64,000 bases of DNA. Origin: Herbiconiux sp. (GTDB lineage: Bacteria > Actinomycetota > Actinomycetes > Actinomycetales > Microbacteriaceae). The notes below the pieces were generated by a model. That model saw only the letters and a program-made list of their open reading frames with translations, was not told the DNA's origin and ran no database searches. The stretch is from positions 186,001 through 250,000 of the forward strand of contig NZ_SCVE01000007.1 in assembly GCF_004297105.1 (NCBI RefSeq). Reading direction: 5' to 3'. Of the stretch, positions 35,615 through 46,542 are shown in pieces; position 1 is the stretch's first letter, and each line of letters begins with the position of its first letter. The position numbers and the translations under genes are program-made.

Positions 35615-36322
35615 ATGCCCCCCACCAAGATCGAGCGCCACGCCGCCCCGTTGCGGCAGCAGGTGGTGCAGAATCTGCGCGACGACATCCTCGACGGGCT
35701 GCTCTCGCCGGGCGAGCGACTGCTCGAGAACGCGCTCTGCGAGAGCTACGGCGTCTCGCGCACGGTCGTGCGCGAGGCCCTCCGGCAGCTCGAGAGCGAG
35801 CGGCTCATCACCATGCTGCCCGGGCGCGGCCCGATCGTGACGGTGCTCACGAAGCACGACATCCAATCGCTCTACGAGGTGCGTCGAGTTCTGGAAGGGC
35901 TCGCCGGCGAGCTGTTCGCCCGCAACGCCGACGACGAGCAGGCCGCCGGTCTGATCGCACTCCTCGAGCGGATGGAGACCAGCTACCTGCACGGAACGGT
36001 GGAGACGCGCGAGCAGAGCAAGGCGGAGTTCTACGACCGCCTGCTCGATGGCGCCGGCAATCCCGTGCTCGCGAGCAATCTGCGCGGCGTGCACACCCGC
36101 ATCGGGCTGTTCCGCCGCTACGCCTTCCTCGACGAGCACCGGGTGGCGCTGTCGATGGAGGAACTCCGGCTCATCGTGCACCAGGCGGCCGCGGTGCGCG
36201 ACCCCGACAGCGCCCGCCGGCACTGCGAGCAGCACATCCAACTGGCCGGCGAACTCGCCGTTCTGGAGTACAACAAGCGCCTGCAGCGCAGCGAGACCGA
36301 CGCCGTCGAGATCGCGATCTAA
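35615..36322 (+). CDS. GntR-family (FadR subgroup) regulator
   Basis: A 235-residue regulator. The N-terminal winged helix (QQVVQNLRDDILDGLLSPGERLLENAL, YGVSRTVVREALRQLESERLITMLPGRG) is followed by a FCD effector domain (VRRVLEGLAGELFARNA, YDRLLDGAGNPVLASNL, RRHCEQHIQLA) with His/Asp/Arg positions for a metal-bound carboxylate. The start at 35615 has GAAAGGG upstream; an ATG at 35588 is also in frame. It is divergent from the dehydrogenase operon, with an operator between, so local control by a carboxylic acid effector is likely. Confidence 0.9.
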   Translation: MPPTKIERHAAPLRQQVVQNLRDDILDGLLSPGERLLENALCESYGVSRTVVREALRQLESERLITMLPGRGPIVTVLTKHDIQSLYEVRRVLEGLAGELFARNADDEQAAGLIALLERMETSYLHGTVETREQSKAEFYDRLLDGAGNPVLASNLRGVHTRIGLFRRYAFLDEHRVALSMEELRLIVHQAAAVRDPDSARRHCEQHIQLAGELAVLEYNKRLQRSETDAVEIAI

Positions 36323-36353
36323 CCGTTACTTGACCTGCACCCGAGGAGCCGTG

Positions 36354-36464
36354 ATGATGACGTTACGTTCCGCTCACCCGGCGTGCACGCACCCAACCGG
36401 TCCTGTGTTCTCGACGACGAGGCAACCCGCGTCGTTCGAGCGCGCGGACAGACCCCAGGAGTAA
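36354..36464 (+). CDS. Candidate 36-residue leader peptide ahead of the AcoR-like gene
   Basis: An ORF opens at tandem ATGs (36354, 36357) five bases after GAGGAG, encodes MMTLRSAHPACTHPTGP...RADRPQE and stops at TAA 36462-36464. The next gene's GTG begins three bases later. Its last codons (CAG GAG) form the ribosome-binding site of that gene, a classic translational-coupling layout. The peptide is rich in Thr, Pro and Arg and resembles no known family. It may be a leader controlling expression of the regulator, or a small protein in its own right. Confidence 0.5.
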   Translation: MMTLRSAHPACTHPTGPVFSTTRQPASFERADRPQE

Positions 36465-36467
36465 ACC

Positions 36468-38192
36468 GTGCCTCTCCATTTCGACGCGAATCGCGTGCAG
36501 AAGGTCAAAGACGACTTCCTCGCCGCGGACGACCTCACCAAGACCCTCAACCCCGAACTGCTCAAGTCATGGCAGCGATCCCGAGCGGCCATCGGCGTGC
36601 CCGCCAACATCCGCGACGTGCCCCGGGTCGACGGCGACCTGCTCGACGCGCACCTCCTCGACATGTTCCAGGCGCCGCTCACCCGGGTCTCCGACGACCT
36701 CGACGGAACCGGCATGGGGCTGCTGCTCGCCGACTCGCAGGGCCGCATCCTGCAGCGCTGGTCGCACGACCACAGCGCGCTCGACCACCTCGACCGGCTC
36801 GGCACGGTGCGCGGCGCCATCCTCGCCGAAGACGTGGTGGGCACGAACGGAGTCGGCACCGTGGCGGCCACCGGGAAGAGCGTGCAGATCTCGGGTGTCG
36901 AGCACTTCGCCGACTTCTACAGTGGCGCCGTGTGCACCGGCTCGCCCGTGCGGCATCCGGTCACCGGCAAGCTCCTCGCCGTGGTGACGCTCTCCAGCAA
37001 GATCTCGGACCGCAGTGTGCTGCTGCGCCCTCTCATCAACGCGGTCACCATGCAGCTCGAGCAGCAGGTGCTCGATGTCGAGCGGCCGGTCGCCCGCGTG
37101 ATCTTCAACTCCTTCCTCGAGGCGTCGCGGTCGCACACCGGCCCCGTGGTGGCCTTCGGGCCGCAGGGCCTCGTGATGCAGAGCCAGAAGGCCGGCCGGC
37201 TCACCGTGGCCGACATCAATCTGATGCAGCAGCACTGCATGGACGAGGGCCGAACGGGGCAGTTCACCCTCGAGCTCTCGACCGGCACGGTGGAACTGCG
37301 GGTGAGCTCGCTCGAAGACGGTGCGGGTTCGATCGCGGTGCTCGAGAGGGAGCACCGCGCCACCACCACGAGCATCGGCCCCGCCCGGCCGCAGCTCGTG
37401 GGGCGCTCGCCGGAATGGCTGACGGTGGCCCACCAGGTCGCGCGGCACCGCGAGCTGCGCAAGCCCCTCGTGATCGCGGGCGAGAACGGATCCGGCAAGG
37501 CGTCGCTGGCGCTCGGTCTGCCGTTCCGCGCGGGCACCGCCATGACCCAGCGCATCGTCACGGATGCGGCCGAGCGGCACGTGCTGGGCAGCCGCAAGTG
37601 GCTGCAGCGCCTCGCCGAGCGGCTCGCGGCATCCGCACCCGTGGTGATCCGGGGCATCGAGACGCTCGACCCGCACACGATCGACGGGGTGAAGTCGCTG
37701 CTGGAGAGCGGATCCGGCCGTGGTCCCGTGCTGCTCACCCTCTCGGCCGACGACCGCTCCGAGGCCGAGACGCTGTCGGCACGACTCGGGGTCTCGATGA
37801 TCTGGGTGCCCCCGCTGCGGGAGCGCAGCTCCGACCTCGCCGCGTTGTGGCGCGTGATCGCCGACCAGCTCGCCCCCGGAGCAGGGCTCGAACTGCGGGC
37901 CGACGCCCTCGACGTGCTCACCGCGTACCAGTGGCCCGGCAACCTCACCGCGCTCCGCGGGCTCATCGAGCAGCTGACCCTGAGCGGCAAACGCGGAGGC
38001 GTGCAGGCGGCCGACCTGCCGGCATCGATGCAGGGCGCCCGCGTGCTCTCGATGATCGAGCGTGTCGAGCTCGAGGCCATCCGCAAGGCGCTCGCGGAGG
38101 CGGATGGCAACCGGTCGAAGGCGGCCGAGATCCTCGGGCTCTCCCGGGCCACGGTGTACCGCAAGATGAAGGCCTACCGCCTCACCGCCTGA
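36468..38192 (+). CDS. AcoR/MimR-like Fis-type regulator with degenerate AAA domain
   Basis: A 574-residue regulator. An N-terminal AcoR-type segment (LNPELLKSWQRSRAAIG) leads to a GAF domain (about 80-210, DGTGMGLLLADSQGRILQRW, LAEDVVGTNGVGTVAAT). A decayed AAA domain follows (about 305-500). Its P-loop is GENGSGKASLAL, but the GAFTGA loop that contacts sigma-54 and the normal Walker B are missing. PPLRERSSDLAAL, YQWPGNLTALRGLIEQL and a Fis helix-turn-helix (GNRSKAAEILGLSRATVYRKMKAYRL) complete it. Actinobacteria lack sigma-54; MimR-type relatives activate alcohol, acetoin or propane operons by another route. GTG start coupled to the leader ORF. Confidence 0.87.
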   Translation: MPLHFDANRVQKVKDDFLAADDLTKTLNPELLKSWQRSRAAIGVPANIRDVPRVDGDLLDAHLLDMFQAPLTRVSDDLDGTGMGLLLADSQGRILQRWSHDHSALDHLDRLGTVRGAILAEDVVGTNGVGTVAATGKSVQISGVEHFADFYSGAVCTGSPVRHPVTGKLLAVVTLSSKISDRSVLLRPLINAVTMQLEQQVLDVERPVARVIFNSFLEASRSHTGPVVAFGPQGLVMQSQKAGRLTVADINLMQQHCMDEGRTGQFTLELSTGTVELRVSSLEDGAGSIAVLEREHRATTTSIGPARPQLVGRSPEWLTVAHQVARHRELRKPLVIAGENGSGKASLALGLPFRAGTAMTQRIVTDAAERHVLGSRKWLQRLAERLAASAPVVIRGIETLDPHTIDGVKSLLESGSGRGPVLLTLSADDRSEAETLSARLGVSMIWVPPLRERSSDLAALWRVIADQLAPGAGLELRADALDVLTAYQWPGNLTALRGLIEQLTLSGKRGGVQAADLPASMQGARVLSMIERVELEAIRKALAEADGNRSKAAEILGLSRATVYRKMKAYRLTA

Positions 38193-38257
38193 GGCGGCGA
38201 CTCCGGCTACACTCATCCACATCGGCGGCTCGGATCCGCGCGTCAGGGTGAGGTGAA

Positions 38258-39652
38258 GTGGCCGGAATCGATCGATTCGTGCGGCGGCGCAGTCGTGCCG
38301 CATTCGCGATCTGGGTCGCGCTCTACACGCTGCTCGTGGTGCTGCCGTTGCCGCTGGCGCTCATCCGGCTCGATCCGGGGCGCGGGTTCTGGATCAACCT
38401 CTCGGTGGCCTTCGGTTTCGTGGGGCTCGCCATGTTCGGGCTGCAGTTCGTGATGGTGGCGCGCTCGTTCGTAGTGGTGCATCCGGTGGGCATGGACCTC
38501 GTGCTGGGTTTCCACCGGCAGATGGCCTACCTCGCCACCCTGCTGGTGTTCGCGCATCCGATCATCCTCTTCGTGGTCGACACCCGGTTCCTGGGGTTGC
38601 TCGACGTGTTCACGTCGCCCATGAGAGCCAAGTTCGCCGTGGCGTCGTGCGCACTGCTGCTCGCCATCATCGTGCTCTCGGTGTTCCGGCGGCGGCTGCG
38701 AGTGAGCTACGAGGCGTGGCAGATCACGCACGCCGTGCTCGCGCTGGCGGTGGTGGTGACGGCGCTCGCGCATGTGCTGCTCGTGGGCTACTACGTGCGG
38801 GAGTGGTGGGAGCAGGCCCTGTGGATCGTGCTCAGCGCGGCGTTCGTGGGGCTGGGCGTCTGGGTGCGGCTGCTGAAACCGGTGCTGCGGAGGCGGAGGC
38901 CGTGGGTGGTGGAGTCGATCGATCGCGACATCGACGCGGTGACCACCATCACCATCCGGCCGAAGCAGACGGCGGATGCCGTTCGGCCCGGCACGCACTC
39001 CGGCCCGGCCGACCTGGCGGGCGGCCTCTGGCGCCCGTTCCACTTCGAGCCCGGGCAGTTCGCCTGGCTGCAGGCCCGGCGGTCGGCCTTCGCCCTGACC
39101 TACCACCCCTTCTCGATCTCGTCGAGCGCGGAGCACCCCGAGCACATCCGCTTCTCCATCAAGGCGCACGAGAACTTCAGTCGCGACATCGCCGAGCTCG
39201 TGCCGGGCGACACCGTGTACGTCGACGGGCCGTTCGGCGCCTTCGTGCTGCCACCGGCCGGCCCGATCGTCTTCGTCGGCACCGGAGTGGGCGTGACGCC
39301 GCTGCTGAGCATGCTCGAGACCCTCGCCGACCGGGGCGACACGAGGCGCTGCGAGTTGTGGCTCGGCAACCGAGACGAGCGCAGCATCGCCGGGCGGTCG
39401 CAACTCGAGGCGCTCGAACAGCGTCTCGACCTGTCGGTGGTGCACCTGCTCTCGCGGCCGTCGGCCGAGTGGCAGGGGCCGAAGGGCCACATCGATGCCG
39501 CGTTCGTGCGGGCGCGTCTGCCTCTGGCCGCCGAGGGCTCCTCGTTCTGCATCTGCGGTCCCGACGCGATGATGGACGAGGTGGAGCGCACCCTCGCCGA
39601 TCTCGGAGTGCACCACGACGTCATCCACTCCGAGCGCTTCGGGATGGTGTGA
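38258..39652 (+). CDS. Ferric-reductase-like transmembrane flavocytochrome
   Basis: A 464-residue membrane protein of the ferredoxin-reductase/ferric-reductase type. Six helices occupy residues 15-215, with histidines in QMAYLATLLVFAHPIILF, YEAWQITHAVLALAVVVTALAHVLL suited to bind haem. An FAD domain (FEPGQFAWLQ, YHPFSISS) and an NAD(P) domain (FVGTGVGVTPLLSML, CICGPDAMMDEVE) follow. It would move electrons from cytoplasmic NAD(P)H across the membrane to iron, quinone or oxygen. GTG start after a GTGAGGTG stretch. A 56-residue membrane protein follows after one base. Confidence 0.88.
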   Translation: MAGIDRFVRRRSRAAFAIWVALYTLLVVLPLPLALIRLDPGRGFWINLSVAFGFVGLAMFGLQFVMVARSFVVVHPVGMDLVLGFHRQMAYLATLLVFAHPIILFVVDTRFLGLLDVFTSPMRAKFAVASCALLLAIIVLSVFRRRLRVSYEAWQITHAVLALAVVVTALAHVLLVGYYVREWWEQALWIVLSAAFVGLGVWVRLLKPVLRRRRPWVVESIDRDIDAVTTITIRPKQTADAVRPGTHSGPADLAGGLWRPFHFEPGQFAWLQARRSAFALTYHPFSISSSAEHPEHIRFSIKAHENFSRDIAELVPGDTVYVDGPFGAFVLPPAGPIVFVGTGVGVTPLLSMLETLADRGDTRRCELWLGNRDERSIAGRSQLEALEQRLDLSVVHLLSRPSAEWQGPKGHIDAAFVRARLPLAAEGSSFCICGPDAMMDEVERTLADLGVHHDVIHSERFGMV

Positions 39653-39653
39653 G

Positions 39654-39824
39654 ATGTGGCGGGAGCGTGCCGCCCTCCGGGCCATGATCGTGGTGACCCT
39701 CGTGGTGCTCGCCGCGTGTGTCGGGTGGGCTGTGCTCGCGCAGACCGTCGTGCCCTCGGCCTGCGTGCTCAGCACCGCGCCAGCGGATGCCGGGCCGCTC
39801 ATCTGCCCGACATCCGCCCCCTGA
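39654..39824 (+). CDS. Small single-helix membrane protein
   Basis: A 56-residue protein. MWRERAALRA is followed by a hydrophobic helix (MIVVTLVVLAACVGWAVLAQ) and a short outer tail with two cysteines (PSACVLS, PLICPTSAP). The ATG comes one base after the ferric-reductase-like gene's stop and the TGA abuts the convergent permease gene's stop at 39825, so the ORF exactly fills the gap. This suggests a co-translated small partner of the flavocytochrome. No family is recognised. Confidence 0.65.
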   Translation: MWRERAALRAMIVVTLVVLAACVGWAVLAQTVVPSACVLSTAPADAGPLICPTSAP

Positions 39825-40867
39825 TCACTCGGCCGATTGCCGCCGGGATGCTCGTCTCCGGAGGAAGGCCGGAACGAGCTCCCGCACGAGCACCACGGCG
39901 ATCAGCACCACCGACTGCGCGATCAGCTGCAGCGCGTCCTGCCAGCCCACCGAGCGCAGCAGCTGGCCGAGCTGGGTCAGGAAGAGCGCCGCGATGCCCG
40001 TGGAGACCACGCTCGCGATCCCCCCGGTGAGCGCGGTGCCACCGAGCACGACAGCGGCCACGGAGGGCAGCAGGTAGGAGTCGCCGAGGAACAGTGCCGG
40101 GGTCTTCGTGTAGCCCGCCAGCAGCACACCTCCCGCCCCGTAGCAGAGACCCGCGAAGGCGTAGGCGAACATCTGATAGGCGTTGACCCGCACCCCGAGG
40201 GCGGCGGCGGCCCGCTCGCTCACGCCGACGGCGGTGAGCCGACGGCCGATGATGGAGCGCTGCGTCACGAGCCCCGCGATCACCACGATCACGATCGCGA
40301 TGAGCAGGGTGTTCGGGATGCCGAGGGTGCGGTCGAGCGCGAAGCCGTTGAGCTCCGCGGTGGCTCCGGATGGCGTGCCGTCGGCGATGAAGAACACGGT
40401 GCCGAGCAGCACGGCGTTCATCCCGAGCGTCACCACGAGGGGCATCACCCGGAAGAACGTCACGAGCACGCCGTTCACGAGCCCCACGATCCCCGGGCCC
40501 ACGATGCCGGCGATCACCGCCGCCCAGAGCGGCCATCCGTAGTTCTGGGGGAGACCCGTGGAGAGCACGGCGGCGAGGGCGATCATGCCGGGTACCGAGA
40601 GGTCGAGACCGCGCTGCTGCACCACGAGCGTCTGCCCGGCCGCCACGATGGCGAGCACGGAGGCGAACGGGAGCATGCTGAGCAGCGGTGCGGTGCCGAG
40701 GCTGCCGGGGGCGATGACGGGCGACAGGGCGAAGAGCAGCACGGTGGCGACCGTGATGCCCACCCAGCTTCCGGAGAGCATCCGGCGCCACGCCGATTCG
40801 GCGGCGCCGATCGGCTTGGGGGCCGGCGCGCCCGAGGGGGCGGGTGCGGGTCGGTCGAGGGTGGCGG

Positions 40868-40871
<4 letters not shown>
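39825..40871 (-). CDS. CUT2-type ABC transporter permease
   Basis: A 348-residue inner-membrane permease of the RbsC/branched-chain family. About nine to ten helices are visible, with family blocks GQTLVVQQRGLDLSVPGMIALAAV and GVSERAAAALGVRVNAYQMFAYAFAG and the C-terminal LGGTALTGGIASVVSTGIAALFL. With the fused ATPase-permease upstream it forms the import channel. Its ATG overlaps the upstream stop (ATGA). Last gene of the four-gene importer operon. A sugar or sugar-like polar substrate is usual for the family. Confidence 0.93.
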
Positions 40872-43507
<2,636 letters not shown>

Positions 43508-43558
43508 CGATTTCGCTTCTTTCGTGTCAGCCGGAGATGTCTCGGCGGGCGGGGTGTC

Positions 43559-44281
43559 TCATTGGGCGAGGTAGCCGCCGTCGATCACGAGCTCGGATCC
43601 GGTCACGAAGCTCGCCTCGTCGGAGGCGAGGAACACGAGTCCGTTCGCGATCTCGCGCGGCGTGCCGGCCCGGCCCATCGGCGTCATCGACACCACGTAC
43701 TCGTTGATCTCGGGTGCTTGCGCATCCGTCAACGGCGTCTCGATGAAGCCGGGGTGCACCGAGTTCACCCGCACGTTCTCTTTCGCGTAGGTGATGGCGG
43801 CGCTCTTCGACATGTTGCGCACCGCACCCTTGGTGGCGTGGTAGGCGTGGGCGCCGGCCACGGCGACCGAGCCCCAGATCGACGAGATGTTGATGATCGA
43901 GCCGCCGCCCTGAGCGATCATGTGCGGGATGACCTCGCGCATGCCGAGCCAGGTGCCGGTCTGATTCACGGCGACCACGCGGTTCCAGTCGTCGAGTGTC
44001 AGGTCGTGCAGCGTCTCGTAGGCGATGATGCCCGCGTTGTTGGCGAGCACGTCGACGTGACCGTGCCGCGCGATGACGTCGGCGACGACCTCCGCCCAGC
44101 CCTTCTCATCGGAGACGTCGAGCTGGTGGTACTCGACGCCCTCCGGGAAGGGGGCGGGGGAGGCGCCACGGCCGGTGGCGATCACCGTGGCGCCTTCCTC
44201 GGCGAAGACCTCGGCGATCGAGCGGCCGATTCCCCGCCCTGCCCCGGTCACGATCGCGACCTTGCCGTCGAGTCGGTTCAC
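43559..44281 (-). CDS. Short-chain dehydrogenase/reductase
   Basis: A 240-residue classical [15 protein letters not shown] cofactor loop, NNAG, the Ser/Tyr/Lys active site (ISSIWGS, YHATKGA) and the end [14 protein letters not shown]. It oxidises an alcohol to a ketone or the reverse. The GTG start overlaps the stop of the binding-protein gene (GTGA at 44281-44278), placing an enzyme inside an importer operon. It may act directly on the imported compound, giving the ketone used by the divergent monooxygenase operon. Confidence 0.9.
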   Translation of the reverse strand: MNRLDGKVAIVTGAGRGIGRSIAEVFAEEGATVIATGRGASPAPFPEGVEYHQLDVSDEKGWAEVVADVIARHGHVDVLANNAGIIAYETLHDLTLDDWNRVVAVNQTGTWLGMREVIPHMIAQGGGSIINISSIWGSVAVAGAHAYHATKGAVRNMSKSAAITYAKENVRVNSVHPGFIETPLTDAQAPEINEYVVSMTPMGRAGTPREIANGLVFLASDEASFVTGSELVIDGGYLAQ

Positions 44282-45429
44282 TGGAACAGCTGCTTCAGTG
44301 AGTCGACGCTGAGCCCCGAGGAGAGGATGGCGTCCGGCGGGAGGTCGGCCTCGCACTTGGGCTGCAGGTTCGGGTCGGTCGAGTCCTCGATGATCTCGAG
44401 GTTGTAGGTCGAGGGCTCGTCGTTCGGCAGGCCGTTCGCGGCGGCGAGACCCTTGTGCAGGGCGGCGGCCACGACCCAGTTGCGCGACGACTCCGTGGCG
44501 ATCTGGTAGGTCGGCTGCGCGTCCTTGTACTGGTACCAGAGGCAGGCGAACTCGTTCGAGTCGTTCGCCGACCAGACGGGGAGCGGCTTGCCGGCGGCCT
44601 CGAAGGCGCGGATACCGCCCACCGAGCCTCCGCCGTAGTCGGCCACGATGCCGTTGATGTCGCCGTACTTGGTGATGAGGCCCGCGACGACCTGCTGTGT
44701 CTTGCCGGGCTCCCAGTCGGTGGCGACGGGACCGTCCTCGTTCAGCAGCGTGATGCCGGGGTTCGCCTTCACGGCCTCGAGCACGCCGTCGTAGACCGCC
44801 TGCGAGTACGAGTTGCCGGCGATGCCGCCGAGCATCACGAGGTTGCCGGTGCCGCCCATCTTCTCGATGGTCCACTCGGCGAGGTTCTTGCCGTAGGTGT
44901 TGATGTCCTCCGACACGAAGTCGACGTAGTCGACGCCGGGCGTGCCGCCGGGCGATCCGACGTAGGGAACGACCTTGACGCCGGCCTCGGTGGCCTTCTG
45001 GATGGTGGGCAGCAGCGCCTCACCGCCATCCACGAAGGTGACGATCACGTCGACCCCCTGGGCGACGAGCGAGTTGATGTCGCTGATGGCCTTCTGGGTG
45101 TCGCCCTGGGCGTCCGTGTAGAGCACCTTCGTGATGTTGGGGCACTTCGCGGCCTCCTCCTCGAAGATCGCGCGGGTGATCTTGCGCCAGGAGTTGCCGC
45201 CGAACCCGTCGGCGAGGGCGACCGTGATGTCCTTGTCGCCGCAGAAGTTGGAGATGTCCTGGATGTCGCCCTGCACGCCGACGGTGCCGACGGTGACGGC
45301 GGAGTCGGTGGCGGCGGCCGTCGAGTCGGCGTCACCTCCGCCGGAGGAGAGCGAACCCGTGGAACAACCGGCCAGGGCGAGTACCGCCACCGTGCCGATC
45401 GCCAGGAGCGATGCCTTCTTGGTGAACAT
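44278..45429 (-). CDS. CUT2-type ABC transporter substrate-binding lipoprotein
   Basis: A 383-residue lipoprotein. The signal [22 protein letters not shown] (Cys22) precedes a periplasmic-binding-protein type-1 fold with repeated Rossmann halves ([77 protein letters not shown]). It captures the substrate outside the membrane for the fused ABC importer. First gene of the operon; GAGGAA is placed upstream of ATG 45429. The substrate is unknown; the family usually binds sugars or polyols, and more rarely autoinducers and small alcohols. Confidence 0.92.
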   Translation of the reverse strand: MFTKKASLLAIGTVAVLALAGCSTGSLSSGGGDADSTAAATDSAVTVGTVGVQGDIQDISNFCGDKDITVALADGFGGNSWRKITRAIFEEEAAKCPNITKVLYTDAQGDTQKAISDINSLVAQGVDVIVTFVDGGEALLPTIQKATEAGVKVVPYVGSPGGTPGVDYVDFVSEDINTYGKNLAEWTIEKMGGTGNLVMLGGIAGNSYSQAVYDGVLEAVKANPGITLLNEDGPVATDWEPGKTQQVVAGLITKYGDINGIVADYGGGSVGGIRAFEAAGKPLPVWSANDSNEFACLWYQYKDAQPTYQIATESSRNWVVAAALHKGLAAANGLPNDEPSTYNLEIIEDSTDPNLQPKCEADLPPDAILSSGLSVDSLKQLFQ

Positions 45430-45495
45430 GGGGAGTTCCTCGTTTCTCTTCGTTGAGCTGCGTGTCTAGAAGTCTGTGTTCCCCCGGATGCGCCC

Positions 45496-45536
45496 TGTCG
45501 CATCACCCTGAGACACGGGTGCGTCATTTTGCGACA
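45496..45536. promoter_or_regulatory. TGTCGCA half-site cluster between importer and degradation operons
   Basis: TGTCGCA (45496-45502), TGAGACA (45509-45515) and TGCGACA (45530-45536). The first two form a 7-N6-7 dyad with one mismatch; the third is an inverted copy of the first. They sit midway between divergent starts at 45429 and 45603. A regulator bound here could co-ordinate uptake and breakdown; the AcoR-like protein at 36468 is a candidate. Confidence 0.6.
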
Positions 45537-45602
45537 AGCGTTCAAGCGGCCATTCCCCGCGGTCATCCTTGGTGTCATCCCCGACGATGAGGAGAGAGTT
45601 CA

Positions 45603-46511
45603 ATGTCGACGAACAAGCCGACCGACCTTCTCGGCGAGATCTACGCACAGTGGACCGTCGAGTTCCTGGCCGCCCCCGAGATGTCGCTTCCCGTTCTGCG
45701 CTGGGTCTTCGAGGACTGGCAGCGCGCCACGACGGAGCCGGAGGACGTGACCTACGCCAGCACCGCGATCGGCGGTGTGCCCGGCATCGCGGTGCATCCG
45801 ATCGGCGCCGACGAGTCGAGGATCCTGCTGTTCCTCCATGGCGGCGGCTTCGCCCTCGGGTCGGCTGCGAGCCACCGCAAGATGGCAGGGCACATCGCCA
45901 AAGCCTGTGGGGTGTCGGCTTTCGTGGTCGATTTCCGGCTGGCGCCGGAGCATCCGTACCCCGCCCAGCTCGACGATGCCACGGCGGTGTTCGAGGCCCT
46001 TCTCGCCGACGGCCGCTCCGCCGCCGACATCGGGTTCGTGGGTGACAGCGCAGGCGCCAGCATCGCGATCGCGACCACCCTGCGGCTGCGGGACACCGGG
46101 CGGCCGATGCCCGGCCAGGTGATCACCCTCTCGCCGTGGCTCGACATGGAGAACACCGGCGAGACGATCGAGACCAATGACGACACCGACTTCCTGATCG
46201 CCCGGGAGGGGCTGCAGGGCAACATCGACCGGTATCTCTCCGGTGGCGCCTCGCCCACCGACCCTCTCGTGAACCCGCTCTACGCCGACTTCACCGGCTT
46301 CCCGCCTCTCTTCATCGTGGCGTCGGCGCACGAGTCGCTCTTCCACGACGCCCAGCGGCTGGATGCTCTCGCCCGCTCCGCCGGTGTCGACGTCACCTTC
46401 CAGGCCGCTCAGGGCATGCAGCACGTCTTCCCGCTGCAGGCGGGCAACCTCCCCGAGGCCGACCAGGCCATCGCCGATATCGCGGCGTGGTACTCGGCGC
46501 ACACGAACTGA
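45603..46511 (+). CDS. Alpha/beta hydrolase (hormone-sensitive-lipase family)
   Basis: A 302-residue esterase. The oxyanion motif is HGGGF (79-83) and the nucleophile elbow GDSAG (Ser149). The catalytic His lies in GMQHVF near the C-terminus. The usual Asp motif reads ASAHESLFHDA, so a Glu may replace Asp. There is no signal peptide. It would hydrolyse a short-chain ester or a lactone in the cytoplasm, fitting a step after the Baeyer-Villiger monooxygenase encoded next. AGGAGAG lies upstream of the ATG. First gene of the six-gene operon. Confidence 0.9.
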   Translation: MSTNKPTDLLGEIYAQWTVEFLAAPEMSLPVLRWVFEDWQRATTEPEDVTYASTAIGGVPGIAVHPIGADESRILLFLHGGGFALGSAASHRKMAGHIAKACGVSAFVVDFRLAPEHPYPAQLDDATAVFEALLADGRSAADIGFVGDSAGASIAIATTLRLRDTGRPMPGQVITLSPWLDMENTGETIETNDDTDFLIAREGLQGNIDRYLSGGASPTDPLVNPLYADFTGFPPLFIVASAHESLFHDAQRLDALARSAGVDVTFQAAQGMQHVFPLQAGNLPEADQAIADIAAWYSAHTN

Positions 46512-46542
46512 CACCTCTCATCACCGCGAAAGGACCATCACA

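Noticed and set aside
36354-36464. Small ORF as a mycofactocin precursor near the alcohol dehydrogenase
   Set aside because: The C-terminus does not resemble the conserved IDGMCGVY end and no mycofactocin maturation genes are present.
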